From Clostridiales bacterium (GTDB lineage: Bacteria > Bacillota > Clostridia > Oscillospirales > Oscillospiraceae), in assembly GCA_003525905.1 (NCBI GenBank), contig DQIA01000073.1:1-28375 (forward strand): a stretch of DNA of 28,375 nt, read 5' to 3'. Under the pieces are notes generated by a model. It was not told the DNA's origin. It did no database searches and worked only from the letters and a program-made list of their open reading frames with translations. Positions 8,418-15,226 of this stretch are shown here, piece after piece (within the stretch, counting starts at the first letter, position 1; each line of letters opens with the position of its first letter). The position numbers and the translations under genes were made by a program.

Positions 8418-8477
8418 TCTGAGCCTTCCTTTCCATCGGAAGCGTCAACGCCCGCCCGATGTGCTTTTGTTCCTTTC

Positions 8478-8506
8478 AGTATAGCAGACGATCACCGCCG
8501 CGCCAA
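8478..8506 (-). promoter_or_regulatory. Promoter of the alarmone synthetase gene
   Basis: On the minus strand TTGGCG (8506-8501) and TATACT (8483-8478) are separated by 17 bases. The start of transcription would be near 8471, about 54 bases before the ATG. It is back to back with the AI-2E transporter promoter. Confidence 0.75.
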
Positions 8507-8589
8507 GGGGAGAAATGCTGATTTTCCGCAAAAGTCTGCGCGAAAAAAGCAGCGGGCGGGAGAAACTACCAAGCGACGGGCAAAAGAAC

Positions 8590-8618
8590 TTGCAATGCAG
8601 CGCAAGCCATTCTATAAT
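8590..8618 (+). promoter_or_regulatory. Promoter of the AI-2E-family transporter gene
   Basis: TTGCAA (8590-8595), 17 bases, then a perfect TATAAT (8613-8618). Transcription would begin near 8625. The in-frame ATG at 8633 would then have almost no leader, which supports the later ATG at 8699. In the rest of the 281-base gap (8418-8698) I see only the divergent promoter of the alarmone synthetase gene. Confidence 0.82.
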
Positions 8619-8698
8619 TAACCTGAAAGGATATGCACAGCGTTCGGCACTTCCGCTCCGGTGGCAGAGCGAACGCGCGGAAGGTGCAGAAAAGAACA

Positions 8699-9823
8699 AT
8701 GGATAAAAAAGGAAAACAGCAATTTCTTCTGGTTGCGTTCGGCGTGGCGCTCTATGCCGCGCTGATGAATCTCAACGAAGTCGCGGCGTTTCTCACGAGG
8801 CTCGCTACCCTCTTCACGCCGGTGATCATAGGGTTATTGATGGCGTTTGTCCTCAGTGTGCCGATGCAGGGCATCGCAGGACGTTTGACGCGCCTGATGC
8901 CAAAGACAAAGGAAAAACACATTGACCTTCTCAGCCTGCTGCTGACGCTTTTGTGCGTGGTCATCGTCGTGGTACTGCTGTGCGTTCTGGCGCTGCCGCA
9001 GCTTGCCGCGTCGCTCAAGAGCATCGGCACACTGGTCAGGGAGAACTGGCCGGACTGGGCGCGCCTTCTCTCGGATCACGGCGTGGATACAAGCGAGCTC
9101 ACCGATCGCATCGCCGCGCTCGATTGGAAAACGGTGCTGGAAAAGGCGCTCACCGGCGCCGGCGCGCTGATCGACTCGGTGGTGGATCTTGCCGGTACCA
9201 CAGTCTCGGCGGTGGCCAACGTCACCTTTGCCATCGTCATCATGTTTTATGTGCTGCTCGACCGGCGCAGCCTTGCTAAACAGAGCCGCAGACTCCTCTA
9301 CGCCAACCTGAGCGAGCGAAAGGCCGATCAGGTCTGCCGCATCGCGCGCCTGACGCACACCACCTACGCCCGTTTCCTGTCCGGGCAGTGCGTGGAGGTC
9401 GTGATCCTCGGCACGATGATCTTTCTCGCGTTCTCCCTGTGCGGCATTCCCTACGCGGGGCTGACCGCCGCGCTGACGGCGGCCTTCGCCTTTGTTCCCT
9501 ACATTGGCGCGCTGGCCTCCTGCGCAATCGGCGTACTGCTGACGCTGCTTGCCCAGCCGGAGAAAGCGCTGCTGTGCCTGATCGTCTATCAGGCGGTGCA
9601 GTTCACGGAAAATCAGTTCATCTACCCGCATGTGGTTGGCAGCAGCGTGGGGCTTGCGCCGCTGTGGACGCTCCTTGCGGCATTGCTTGGCGGCAAGCTC
9701 TTCGGCCTTGTCGGTATTGTGTTTTTCATTCCCCTCACGGCGGTAGTACTCCAGCTCGTACATGAGCACACCGCACAGCAGCTTTCGGAAAAGAAACTCG
9801 ACCGCGAGGATCTGATCGAATAA
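8699..9823 (+). CDS. AI-2E family transporter (PF01594-type membrane protein)
   Basis: The 374-residue product has hydrophobic segments at the N-terminus (about 8-30, 36-58, 78-101), a soluble loop with amphipathic helices, and a C-terminal cluster including the typical A-F-V-P-Y-I-G, E-N-Q-F-I-Y-P-x-V-V-G-S-x-V and L-G-G-x-x-F-G-x-x-G motifs of the family. The family is named for AI-2 export in E. coli TqsA, but members also include sodium/proton antiporters and sporulation proteins, so the substrate is unknown. ATG 8699 is chosen because of the upstream promoter; GGAAGG lies rather far (14 bases) from it, and ATG 8633 is a less likely alternative. A bidirectional terminator follows. Confidence 0.88.
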   Translation: MDKKGKQQFLLVAFGVALYAALMNLNEVAAFLTRLATLFTPVIIGLLMAFVLSVPMQGIAGRLTRLMPKTKEKHIDLLSLLLTLLCVVIVVVLLCVLALPQLAASLKSIGTLVRENWPDWARLLSDHGVDTSELTDRIAALDWKTVLEKALTGAGALIDSVVDLAGTTVSAVANVTFAIVIMFYVLLDRRSLAKQSRRLLYANLSERKADQVCRIARLTHTTYARFLSGQCVEVVILGTMIFLAFSLCGIPYAGLTAALTAAFAFVPYIGALASCAIGVLLTLLAQPEKALLCLIVYQAVQFTENQFIYPHVVGSSVGLAPLWTLLAALLGGKLFGLVGIVFFIPLTAVVLQLVHEHTAQQLSEKKLDREDLIE

Positions 9824-9824
9824 C

Positions 9825-9864
9825 AAAAAAGGACGACAGCTATTTTTAGCTGTCGTCCTTTTTT
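9825..9864. terminator. Bidirectional terminator between the AI-2E transporter and the copper operon
   Basis: A perfect 18-bp inverted repeat, AAAAAAGGACGACAGCTA (9825-9842) against TAGCTGTCGTCCTTTTTT (9847-9864) with a TTTT loop. It ends both the plus-strand transporter gene and the minus-strand copper operon. Confidence 0.95.
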
Positions 9865-9870
9865 GTGCGG

Positions 9871-10137
9871 TCACGACTGTGCCATGCGCTCGAGGAGCTG
9901 GAAGGCCTCTTCGAGCTTGGGGTCGATGTGGTCGGTCTGCAAAGCCTCGCGCACGCAGCCTTCGATGTGCGCGCGCATGATCTGCTGGTTGGCGCTTTTG
10001 AGGAGCGACTGCGTGGCGAGAAGCTGGTTGGAGATGTCCACACAGTAGCGGTCGTCGTCGATCATCTGCAAAATGCCGTCGAGCTGGCCGCGGGCGATTT
10101 TGAGCTTGCGGCGGACGGAGTCACGATCGGCTCTCAT
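9871..10137 (-). CDS. CsoR-family metal-sensing repressor, second copy (distal gene of copper operon)
   Basis: The 88-residue all-helical protein matches the CsoR/RcnR (DUF156) family: K-I-x-x-R-G-Q-L-D-G-I near the N-terminus, C32 (R-Y-C-V-D), H57 and C61 (H-I-E-G-C). The C-H-C spacing is that of Cu(I)-binding CsoR. ATG 10137 was chosen because it lies only 4 bases after the copA stop and gives the normal family length; the start is probably coupled to copA translation, since no separate good ribosome site is seen. It differs a good deal from the first-gene CsoR (12737-13033), lacks its N-terminal Cys cluster, and may sense a different signal. The family call is sure; the metal is inferred from the ligands. 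Confidence 0.85.
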   Translation of the reverse strand: MRADRDSVRRKLKIARGQLDGILQMIDDDRYCVDISNQLLATQSLLKSANQQIMRAHIEGCVREALQTDHIDPKLEEAFQLLERMAQS

Positions 10138-10141
10138 GGCC

Positions 10142-10351
10142 TTAGCGGATGGAGACGGCCTGATAGCCCGCCTCATCGACTGCGGCCTTGAGCGCCGCGT
10201 CGGTCACGCTGCCGTCCACGCTGACGGTAGCGGACTTGCTCTCGAGATCGACCTTTGCCTCCTTCACGCCGGGGACGGCGGAAAGCGCCTGCTGGACGTG
10301 GTTCACGCAGTGCATACAGGCCATGCCTTCAATGCTGATGACTTTTTCCAT
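10142..10351 (-). CDS. copZ: Nested in-frame CopZ-like copper chaperone inside the copA 3' end
   Basis: Within copA and in the same frame, ATG at 10351 is preceded by AAAGGAG with 8 bases between. This is as good a start signal as those of the other genes here. From it, 69 residues make a complete heavy-metal-associated domain: M-E-K-V-I-S-I-E, then G-M-A-C-M-H-C (9-15) and the usual G-V-K-E-A and A-G-Y motifs, ending at the copA stop. That is the size and start of a free-standing CopZ, which carries Cu(I) to CopA. The likely history is a copA-copZ pair that fused by loss of the copA stop while keeping the copZ start. Whether the short protein is made is an inference. Confidence 0.55.
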   Translation of the reverse strand: MEKVISIEGMACMHCVNHVQQALSAVPGVKEAKVDLESKSATVSVDGSVTDAALKAAVDEAGYQAVSIR

Positions 10352-12700
10352 GTTCGTTTCTCCTTTTTCATTGTTACTTGCCATGGTGTGGCTGTTTGCT
10401 ATCTCCACTCCGCTATCCGACGGAGAAGAAACCGTTTTCGGTGCTGCCGCCGTGTGCTTGGCCTTGAACCAGCGCAGGCGCAGCGCATTGCTCACCACGA
10501 ATACCGAGCTGAAGCTCATCGCGAGCGCGCCGAGCATCGGGTTCATCTTGAGCTGGAAGGCGGGGTAGAAGATGCCCGCCGCGATGGGAATGCCGATGGC
10601 GTTGTAGAAGAACGCCCAGAAAAGGTTCTGTTTGATGTTGCGGATGACCGCGCGGCTCAACTGCACGGCGGTCGAGACGTCGAGAAGATCGCTGCGCATC
10701 AGCACGATATCCGCCGACTCGATAGCGACGTCCGTGCCCGCACCGATGGCGATGCCGACGTCTGCGCGCGCAAGGGCGGGCGCGTCGTTGATGCCGTCGC
10801 CGACCATGGCGACCTTGCCCTGCTCCTTCAGGCGGCGGATGACGGCCTCCTTGCCGTCCGGCAGGACGCCCGCGATGACCTCGTCCACGCCGGCCTGCGC
10901 GCCGATGGCCTTTGCCGTGCGCTCGTTATCGCCCGTCAGCATGACGACGCGGATGCCCATGCCCTGCAGCTCCCGGACGGCCTGCGGGCTGTCCGGCTTG
11001 ATGATGTCCGCCACGGCGATCACACCGAGCAGCTTGCCGCTGCGGCAGAAGAACAGCGGCGTCTTGCCCTGCTCTGCCAGCCGGGCAGCACGGTCCTGCG
11101 TCTCCTGCGGGATCGCGGCAAGGCTCTGCGCAAAGGCAAGGCTGCCGCCCGCAAGCTTCTGCCCATCCAGCTCGGCCGTCAGGCCGTTGCCGGGCAGCGC
11201 GCGGAAATTCGTAACCTCCGGCGCGTCCATTCCGGCCGCGCGGCGCACCACGGCACGGGCCAGCGGATGCTCGCTGCGCTGTTCGAGCGCATTGGCCAGC
11301 CGCAGCAGCTCGTCCTCCGTCACGCCCGGCGCAGGCAGCAGGTCCGTGACCTCCGGCTCGCCCTGTGTGATGGTGCCGGTCTTATCCAGCGCGACGATCT
11401 CGACGCGCCCGGCCGATTCCAGCGAAGCGGCCGTTTTGAACAGGATGCCATGCTTTGCGCCAACGCCGTTGCCGACCATGATGGCCACCGGCGTGGCAAG
11501 GCCGAGGGCGCACGGGCAGCTGATGACGAGCACGGAAATGGCGCGCGCCAGCGCATAGCCCACGGTCTGGCCGACAAGCATCCAGATAACAAACGTGACA
11601 AGCGCAATGCTGATGACGGCCGGGACGAACACACCGGAGACGCGGTCGGCCACCTTCGCAATGGGGGCCTTTGTTGCGGCTGCGTCGCTGACCATGCGGA
11701 TGATCTGCGAGAGCGTCGTATCCTCGCCGACGCGCGAGGCGCGGCAGCGCAGGAAGCCGGACTGGTTCAGGGTCGCCGCGGAGACGGCATCTCCCGCGGC
11801 CTTATCCACAGGGATGCTCTCGCCGGTCAGCGCGGCCTCGTTCACGGCGCTGCTGCCCTCCTCGACGACGCCGTCCACCGGGATGGTCTCACCGGGGCGG
11901 ACGACAAAAATGTCGCCGGTGCGCACCTGCCCGATGGGCACGACGGTCTCCTTACCGGAGCGGACGACCGTCGCCGTCTTCGGGGCGAGCTTCATGAGGC
12001 TCTTGAGGGCGTCTGTCGTCTTGCCCTTTGAGCGGGCCTCGAGCATTTTGCCGACGGTGATGAGCGTGAGGATCATGGCGGCGGACTCAAAATAGAATTC
12101 GTCCATATAGTGCATGACCAGCTCGGCATCGCCGTGCAGCTGCGCGGCCGTCATGGCAAACAGCGCATAGGTGCTGTAGCCGAAGGCAGCCGTGGAGCCG
12201 AGGGCCACGAGGGTGTCCATATTCGGCGCGCGGTGCAGTAGGCTGCGGAAGCCGCTGAGGAAGAAGCGCTGGTTGATGACCATGATGATGATCGTCAGCA
12301 GCATCTCGGTAAGACCCATGGCGACGTGGTTGCCCTCCAGGAAGCCCGGCAGCGGCCAGCCCCACATCATGTGGCCCATGGAGAGGTACATCAGCACAAG
12401 CAGGAAGCCGACCGACGCGATAAGGCGGCGCTTCAGCTTCGGCGTTTCATGGTCCTCCAGCGCCTCGAGTGCATCGGACGGCCGGGCGGCCGACGGCTCT
12501 GCGGCCTTGCGCTTTGCGCCATAGCCCGCCTCCGTTACAGCGGCGACAATCGCGGCCTCGTCTGCCGTTCCCTCAACGGCCATGGAGTTCGTCAGCAGGC
12601 TCACACTGCACGACGTCACGCCCGGCACCTTGGAGACTGCTTTTTCCACGCGGGCACTGCAGGCCGCGCAGCTCATTCCGGTCACTTGATATTGTTCCAT
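10142..12700 (-). CDS. copA: Cu(I)-exporting P1B-type ATPase with a C-terminal CopZ-like domain
   Basis: An 852-residue copper pump of the cell membrane. In order: an N-terminal heavy-metal domain with G-M-S-C-A-A-C (8-14), membrane helices, actuator T-G-E-S (about 292), the CPC metal motif in S-C-P-C-A-L-G-L (C395, C397), phosphorylated D439 in D-K-T-G-T, hinge G-D-G-I-N-D (about 634) and the last helices with M-S-F-S-S and N-A-L-R-L, typical of Cu(I) pumps. A polar linker then leads to an extra C-terminal heavy-metal domain (G-M-A-C-M-H-C) that also looks like a separate chaperone gene. ATG 12700 sits 8 bases after AAGGA; ATG 12709 is too close to it. The operon is csoR-copA-csoR, under the CsoR-type operators at 13054-13097. 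Confidence 0.94.
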   Translation of the reverse strand: MEQYQVTGMSCAACSARVEKAVSKVPGVTSCSVSLLTNSMAVEGTADEAAIVAAVTEAGYGAKRKAAEPSAARPSDALEALEDHETPKLKRRLIASVGFLLVLMYLSMGHMMWGWPLPGFLEGNHVAMGLTEMLLTIIIMVINQRFFLSGFRSLLHRAPNMDTLVALGSTAAFGYSTYALFAMTAAQLHGDAELVMHYMDEFYFESAAMILTLITVGKMLEARSKGKTTDALKSLMKLAPKTATVVRSGKETVVPIGQVRTGDIFVVRPGETIPVDGVVEEGSSAVNEAALTGESIPVDKAAGDAVSAATLNQSGFLRCRASRVGEDTTLSQIIRMVSDAAATKAPIAKVADRVSGVFVPAVISIALVTFVIWMLVGQTVGYALARAISVLVISCPCALGLATPVAIMVGNGVGAKHGILFKTAASLESAGRVEIVALDKTGTITQGEPEVTDLLPAPGVTEDELLRLANALEQRSEHPLARAVVRRAAGMDAPEVTNFRALPGNGLTAELDGQKLAGGSLAFAQSLAAIPQETQDRAARLAEQGKTPLFFCRSGKLLGVIAVADIIKPDSPQAVRELQGMGIRVVMLTGDNERTAKAIGAQAGVDEVIAGVLPDGKEAVIRRLKEQGKVAMVGDGINDAPALARADVGIAIGAGTDVAIESADIVLMRSDLLDVSTAVQLSRAVIRNIKQNLFWAFFYNAIGIPIAAGIFYPAFQLKMNPMLGALAMSFSSVFVVSNALRLRWFKAKHTAAAPKTVSSPSDSGVEIANSHTMASNNEKGETNMEKVISIEGMACMHCVNHVQQALSAVPGVKEAKVDLESKSATVSVDGSVTDAALKAAVDEAGYQAVSIR

Positions 12701-12736
12701 CGTTCCCATCCTTTCCGATGAATTTCCGGGATCGCT

Positions 12737-13033
12737 TCACTTCATGAGCTTCTGCATGGTGCGCACAAGCTCGTCGATCACCTCGTCGTTCCCGGCGCGG
12801 ATATTTTCCGCCACACAGGTGCGGATATGGTCGGCCAGCAGCTCCTTGCAGAAGGCGTTCACCGCCGCGTTGGCGGCAGCCGCCTGCGTCAGGATGTCAG
12901 GGCAGTAGGCGTTTTTCTCCAGCATGCCCTTCAGACCGCGGATCTGGCCCTCGATCCGGTTCAGACGGTTCATCAGGCTCTTGTATTCTTCGTCCGTGCG
13001 GACCTTGGTCTTCTGGCAGCAGCATTCTTCCAT
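12737..13033 (-). CDS. csoR: CsoR-family copper-sensing repressor, first gene of the copper operon
   Basis: A 98-residue CsoR/RcnR-family protein. It has N-R-L-N-R-I-E-G-Q-I-R-G-L, the usual helix 1 signature, and the C44, H69, C73 ligand set (Y-C-P-D-I; H-I-R-T-C) of Cu(I)-responsive CsoR. The N-terminus adds a C-C-C cluster (4-6), which is unusual and may add metal or redox sensing. ATG 13033 is chosen from family length and a position about 20 bases after the near operator. The gene is directly downstream of a promoter overlapped by a CsoR-type palindrome, so it very probably represses its own operon and lets go when copper binds. copA begins 36 bases later. Confidence 0.92.
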   Translation of the reverse strand: MEECCCQKTKVRTDEEYKSLMNRLNRIEGQIRGLKGMLEKNAYCPDILTQAAAANAAVNAFCKELLADHIRTCVAENIRAGNDEVIDELVRTMQKLMK

Positions 13034-13053
13034 GACGGTCACCTCGTTCTTCA

Positions 13054-13072
13054 GATACCCCATTGGGGTATC
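13054..13072. promoter_or_regulatory. CsoR-type operator 1 in the copper operon leader
   Basis: GATACCCC-ATT-GGGGTATC, a perfect 8-3-8 inverted repeat. It matches the ATACCC/GGGTAT core known for CsoR operators and covers the expected start of transcription and early leader of csoR. Confidence 0.8.
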
Positions 13073-13075
13073 TTG

Positions 13076-13105
13076 ATTATATACCCCTGCAGGGTATTCT
13101 GTCAA
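13076..13105 (-). promoter_or_regulatory. Copper operon promoter
   Basis: On the minus strand, perfect TTGACA (13105-13100) and perfect TATAAT (13081-13076) are separated by 18 bases. The spacer is almost filled by an ATACCC...GGGTAT palindrome. A strong promoter covered by a repressor site fits a copper-inducible operon. Confidence 0.88.
13081..13097. promoter_or_regulatory. CsoR-type operator 2 between the -35 and -10 boxes
   Basis: ATACCCCTGCAGGGTAT is a palindrome built on ATACCC/GGGTAT. It occupies the promoter spacer, so a bound CsoR tetramer would block RNA polymerase. It lies about 26 bases, centre to centre, from operator 1. Confidence 0.8.
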
Positions 13106-13148
13106 GATGGAGCGCAGAACTTTTTTCAGTTTTTCCGTTTTTGCGCGT

Positions 13149-13175
13149 AAAAAACCGCCGGCAAGGCCGGCGGTT
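13149..13175 (-). terminator. Terminator after the coaD/structured-RNA unit
   Basis: On the minus strand AACCGCCGGC pairs with GCCGGCGGTT around a 3-base loop and is followed by a T run (A run at 13149-13154 on the plus strand). It separates the unit from the copper promoter, which starts about 45 bases further on. Confidence 0.85.
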
Positions 13176-13187
13176 CGGGATCGGGTG

Positions 13188-13331
13188 CGATTTGTGGCTG
13201 CTGTGATATGTGGGTCTCGAATCACAGGTTCCCATGCCGCAAATATCGGCAGCCTCTATGGCGCTCAGGGAGCGCCGCTACAGGCAATTAGGGAAAGCGT
13301 TTTCCATTTTAACGATGACCGGTACAAATCG
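13188..13331 (-). ncRNA. Candidate structured RNA downstream of coaD (family not recognised)
   Basis: The gap between csoR and coaD (13034-13331, 298 bases) holds the copper promoter, the terminator, and this self-complementary block. Closing stem: 13324-13331 with 13188-13195 (8 bp). Inside: GGAAA/TTTCC (13292-13305), GGCGCTC/GAGCGCC (13260-13276, 7 bp, 3-base loop), GGCTG/CAGCC (13196-13200 with 13250-13254) enclosing CTGTGAT/ATCACAG (13201-13227, 7 bp). A terminator follows at once on the minus strand, which sets the strand. No good promoter is seen directly upstream, so it may be cut from the coaD message. It does not match any RNA family I can recall with confidence; 6S RNA was considered. 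No open reading frame of note. Confidence 0.45.
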
Positions 13332-13823
13332 TTAGTGCTCAGTATTCACATTCTCCTCCGCCAGCAGGGCGGCGATGGCGGGCGGGACATAGCTTGAGAC
13401 ATCCTGCCCGTAGTGGCGCAGCTCCTTGACCATGGAGGACGACACGGCGACGTTGTCCGCGCGGAAGTAGACATATTCCAGCGACGGATCGATGAGCTTG
13501 TTGACCTCGGCGATGTTTTCCTCGTAGTTGTAGTCCATGTTGTTGCGCAGGCCGCGGACCATATAGCCGATGCCGTGATGCTTCGTATACTCAGCGATGA
13601 GGCCGTCATAAATACTGACCTCGCAGTTATGGATGCCGCTGTCCGCCAGCGCGCGCTCCATGGCCTCCTGCATGCGGCGGCAGTCAAAGGCGCGCCGCTT
13701 CTCGGAATTGACGGCCATGACGATATAGACCCGGTCAAAAATGGCCGAGGCCTTGCGCACGATGTCCATATGACCGTTGGTAAACGGGTCGAACGACCCG
13801 GGATAGACCGCTTTTTTCTCCAT
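13332..13823 (-). CDS. coaD: Phosphopantetheine adenylyltransferase
   Basis: At 163 residues it has the normal CoaD length. It joins AMP from ATP to 4'-phosphopantetheine to give dephospho-CoA, the fourth step of CoA synthesis, in the cytosol. Seen: the nucleotidyltransferase motif P-G-S-F-D-P-F-T-N-G-H (8-18), with the T/H-x-G-H pair, Y-M-V-R-G-L-R-N (87-94) and S-S-S-M-V-K-E-L (128-135), the form of the ISST(M/L)(V/I)RE motif. AGAGGG precedes ATG 13823 and a promoter lies at 13872-13900. It is transcribed alone, with the structured segment and terminator behind it. Confidence 0.97.
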   Translation of the reverse strand: MEKKAVYPGSFDPFTNGHMDIVRKASAIFDRVYIVMAVNSEKRRAFDCRRMQEAMERALADSGIHNCEVSIYDGLIAEYTKHHGIGYMVRGLRNNMDYNYEENIAEVNKLIDPSLEYVYFRADNVAVSSSMVKELRHYGQDVSSYVPPAIAALLAEENVNTEH

Positions 13824-13871
13824 GCGTGTTCCCTCTTTTGCAGATGTCGCGCCGGAAAGCCCGGCACGGTA

Positions 13872-13900
13872 ATTGTAGCGGAACGGCCCGCAAATTGCAA
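13872..13900 (-). promoter_or_regulatory. Promoter of coaD
   Basis: On the minus strand TTGCAA (13900-13895), 17 bases, then TACAAT (13877-13872). It lies after the terminator of the export operon and about 50 bases before the coaD start. Confidence 0.72.
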
Positions 13901-13904
13901 TAGG

Positions 13905-13936
13905 AAAAAGCAGCCGCCCGAAAAACAGGCGGCTGC
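13905..13936 (-). terminator. Terminator of the export operon
   Basis: On the minus strand GCAGCCGCC (13936-13928) pairs with GGCGGCTGC (13918-13910), followed by TTTTT (13909-13905). It begins 14 bases after the permease stop. Confidence 0.9.
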
Positions 13937-13949
13937 ATGAGAAAACGCA

Positions 13950-15212
13950 TTATTCGCGGCGAAGGGCCTCGATGGGGTTGAGCTTCGACGCCTTCACGGC
14001 CGGGACGAGGCCGAAGATCAGGCCGATGAGGACGGAGAACACCACCGCCACGAGAATGGCGGGGACACTCAGCGCCGTCGGCGTATCCATGAACTTCGAG
14101 ATGAGCTGCGACATGCCGATGCCGCCCAGCACGCCGAGCAGGCCGCCGATACCGGTCAGCACGGACGCCTCCGTCAGGAACTGTGCCAGAATACGGCGGC
14201 GCTTTGCGCCGATGGCCTTTTTCAGGCCGATCTCCGCCGTGCGCTCCGTGACGGTCACGAGCATGATGTTCATAACGCCCACACCGCCAACGAGCAGGGA
14301 GATGCTGGCGATCCAGATGAGCTGGTTGTTCGTCGCGCTGCTCATTTCCTGCAGCTGCTGGGCCTGCTTGAGCAGATCGTCGCTGCGGTAGGAATAGCTG
14401 TTGTCGCCCGTGGCCTTGCTGGCGATGATCTGATGGCTCGTCAGATAGTCCGCGACAGCCTTGCCCGCGTCGGTCATGGTGTCGGTCGACGTGGCGCGGA
14501 CGGCCACGTTCTGCGGCTCGTCGAAGCGGTAGAGCACCGGCCAGACGGACGTCGGCACAAAGGCCAGGCCGCTGGACTCCTGCACATACATCGCATAGTC
14601 CTTCACGGAGTTGATCCTCGGCTCGAAGCTGGATTTCTGGCTCACCACGCCGACGACCGTGAACGGCTCGCCGGAGATCTCCACGATCTTACCGATGGGA
14701 TCGTCCGAGCTGAAGAGCGTCTTGGCCGCCGTCTCATCGAGGATGACGTTCTTACTGGCCGAGGCAAAGTCGCGGGCCGTAAAGCCGCGGCCGCTGCGGA
14801 CCTCATAGCCGTAGACGGAGAAATAGTGATCGTCCACGCCGTAGAGCTTGCCGCTGAAGCCCGTGTTGCGGTAATAGAAGCCCTCAACATTCTCGCGGCT
14901 GCGGTAGAGCGTCACATCTGCCACGCCGTCGAGGGCAATCATCTCATCGCGCTGCTCGTCCTGCAGGACACGGATGCCGTCCGGCGTCTGATAGGACATG
15001 TCGACGGCCCAGTCATTCTGATAGAGCTGGACATTGACGATATTGCTGCCGGAACCGATGAGATTCTGCTTGATCTGCTCATTCGTGCCCTTGATGGTCG
15101 AGATGATCGTGATGATGGAAGCGATACCGATGATGATGCCGAGCATCGTCAGGAACGAGCGGAGCTTATGGCCGAAAACGCCCTGAAATGCAAGCTGGAT
15201 ATTTTCAAACAT
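13950..15212 (-). CDS. MacB-type ABC transporter permease (FtsX-like)
   Basis: The 420-residue protein has the MacB-family plan: one helix near the N-terminus (about 19-40, following N-I-x-x-A-F-x-x-x-x-x-H-K-L-R-S-F-L-T-M-L-G), a large extracytoplasmic domain, and three helices at the C-terminus in an FtsX domain (T-E-R-T-A-E-I-G-L-K-K-A-I-G-A at about 318, end P-x-x-A-L-R). It acts in the membrane with the ATPase encoded two genes upstream and the two adaptor proteins. GGGAGG lies 8 bases before the ATG; the gap to the preceding adaptor gene is 14 bases. MacB relatives in Firmicutes export peptides, lipids or drugs; the cargo here is unknown. Confidence 0.93.
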   Translation of the reverse strand: MFENIQLAFQGVFGHKLRSFLTMLGIIIGIASIITIISTIKGTNEQIKQNLIGSGSNIVNVQLYQNDWAVDMSYQTPDGIRVLQDEQRDEMIALDGVADVTLYRSRENVEGFYYRNTGFSGKLYGVDDHYFSVYGYEVRSGRGFTARDFASASKNVILDETAAKTLFSSDDPIGKIVEISGEPFTVVGVVSQKSSFEPRINSVKDYAMYVQESSGLAFVPTSVWPVLYRFDEPQNVAVRATSTDTMTDAGKAVADYLTSHQIIASKATGDNSYSYRSDDLLKQAQQLQEMSSATNNQLIWIASISLLVGGVGVMNIMLVTVTERTAEIGLKKAIGAKRRRILAQFLTEASVLTGIGGLLGVLGGIGMSQLISKFMDTPTALSVPAILVAVVFSVLIGLIFGLVPAVKASKLNPIEALRRE

Positions 15213-15226
15213 GCTCTCGCCTCCCG

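Noticed and set aside
8633..8698. Upstream in-frame ATG for the AI-2E transporter
   Set aside because: The promoter at 8590-8618 would start the message only a few bases before it, and the added 22 residues are basic and unlike the family.
10073..12031. Open frame of 652 codons on the plus strand
   Set aside because: It lies wholly opposite copA and part of the distal csoR; the His/Arg/Asp-rich product is typical of an antisense frame of a GC-rich gene.
13201..13227. tRNA T-arm-like TTCGA within the intergenic block
   Set aside because: The flanking bases do not form the 5-bp T stem, and no acceptor or anticodon arm is found on either strand.
13188..13331. 6S RNA as the identity of the structured block
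   Set aside because: There is a faint likeness in a few short strings, but the pairing is branched and lacks the long single hairpin with central bubble; not claimed without a model search.
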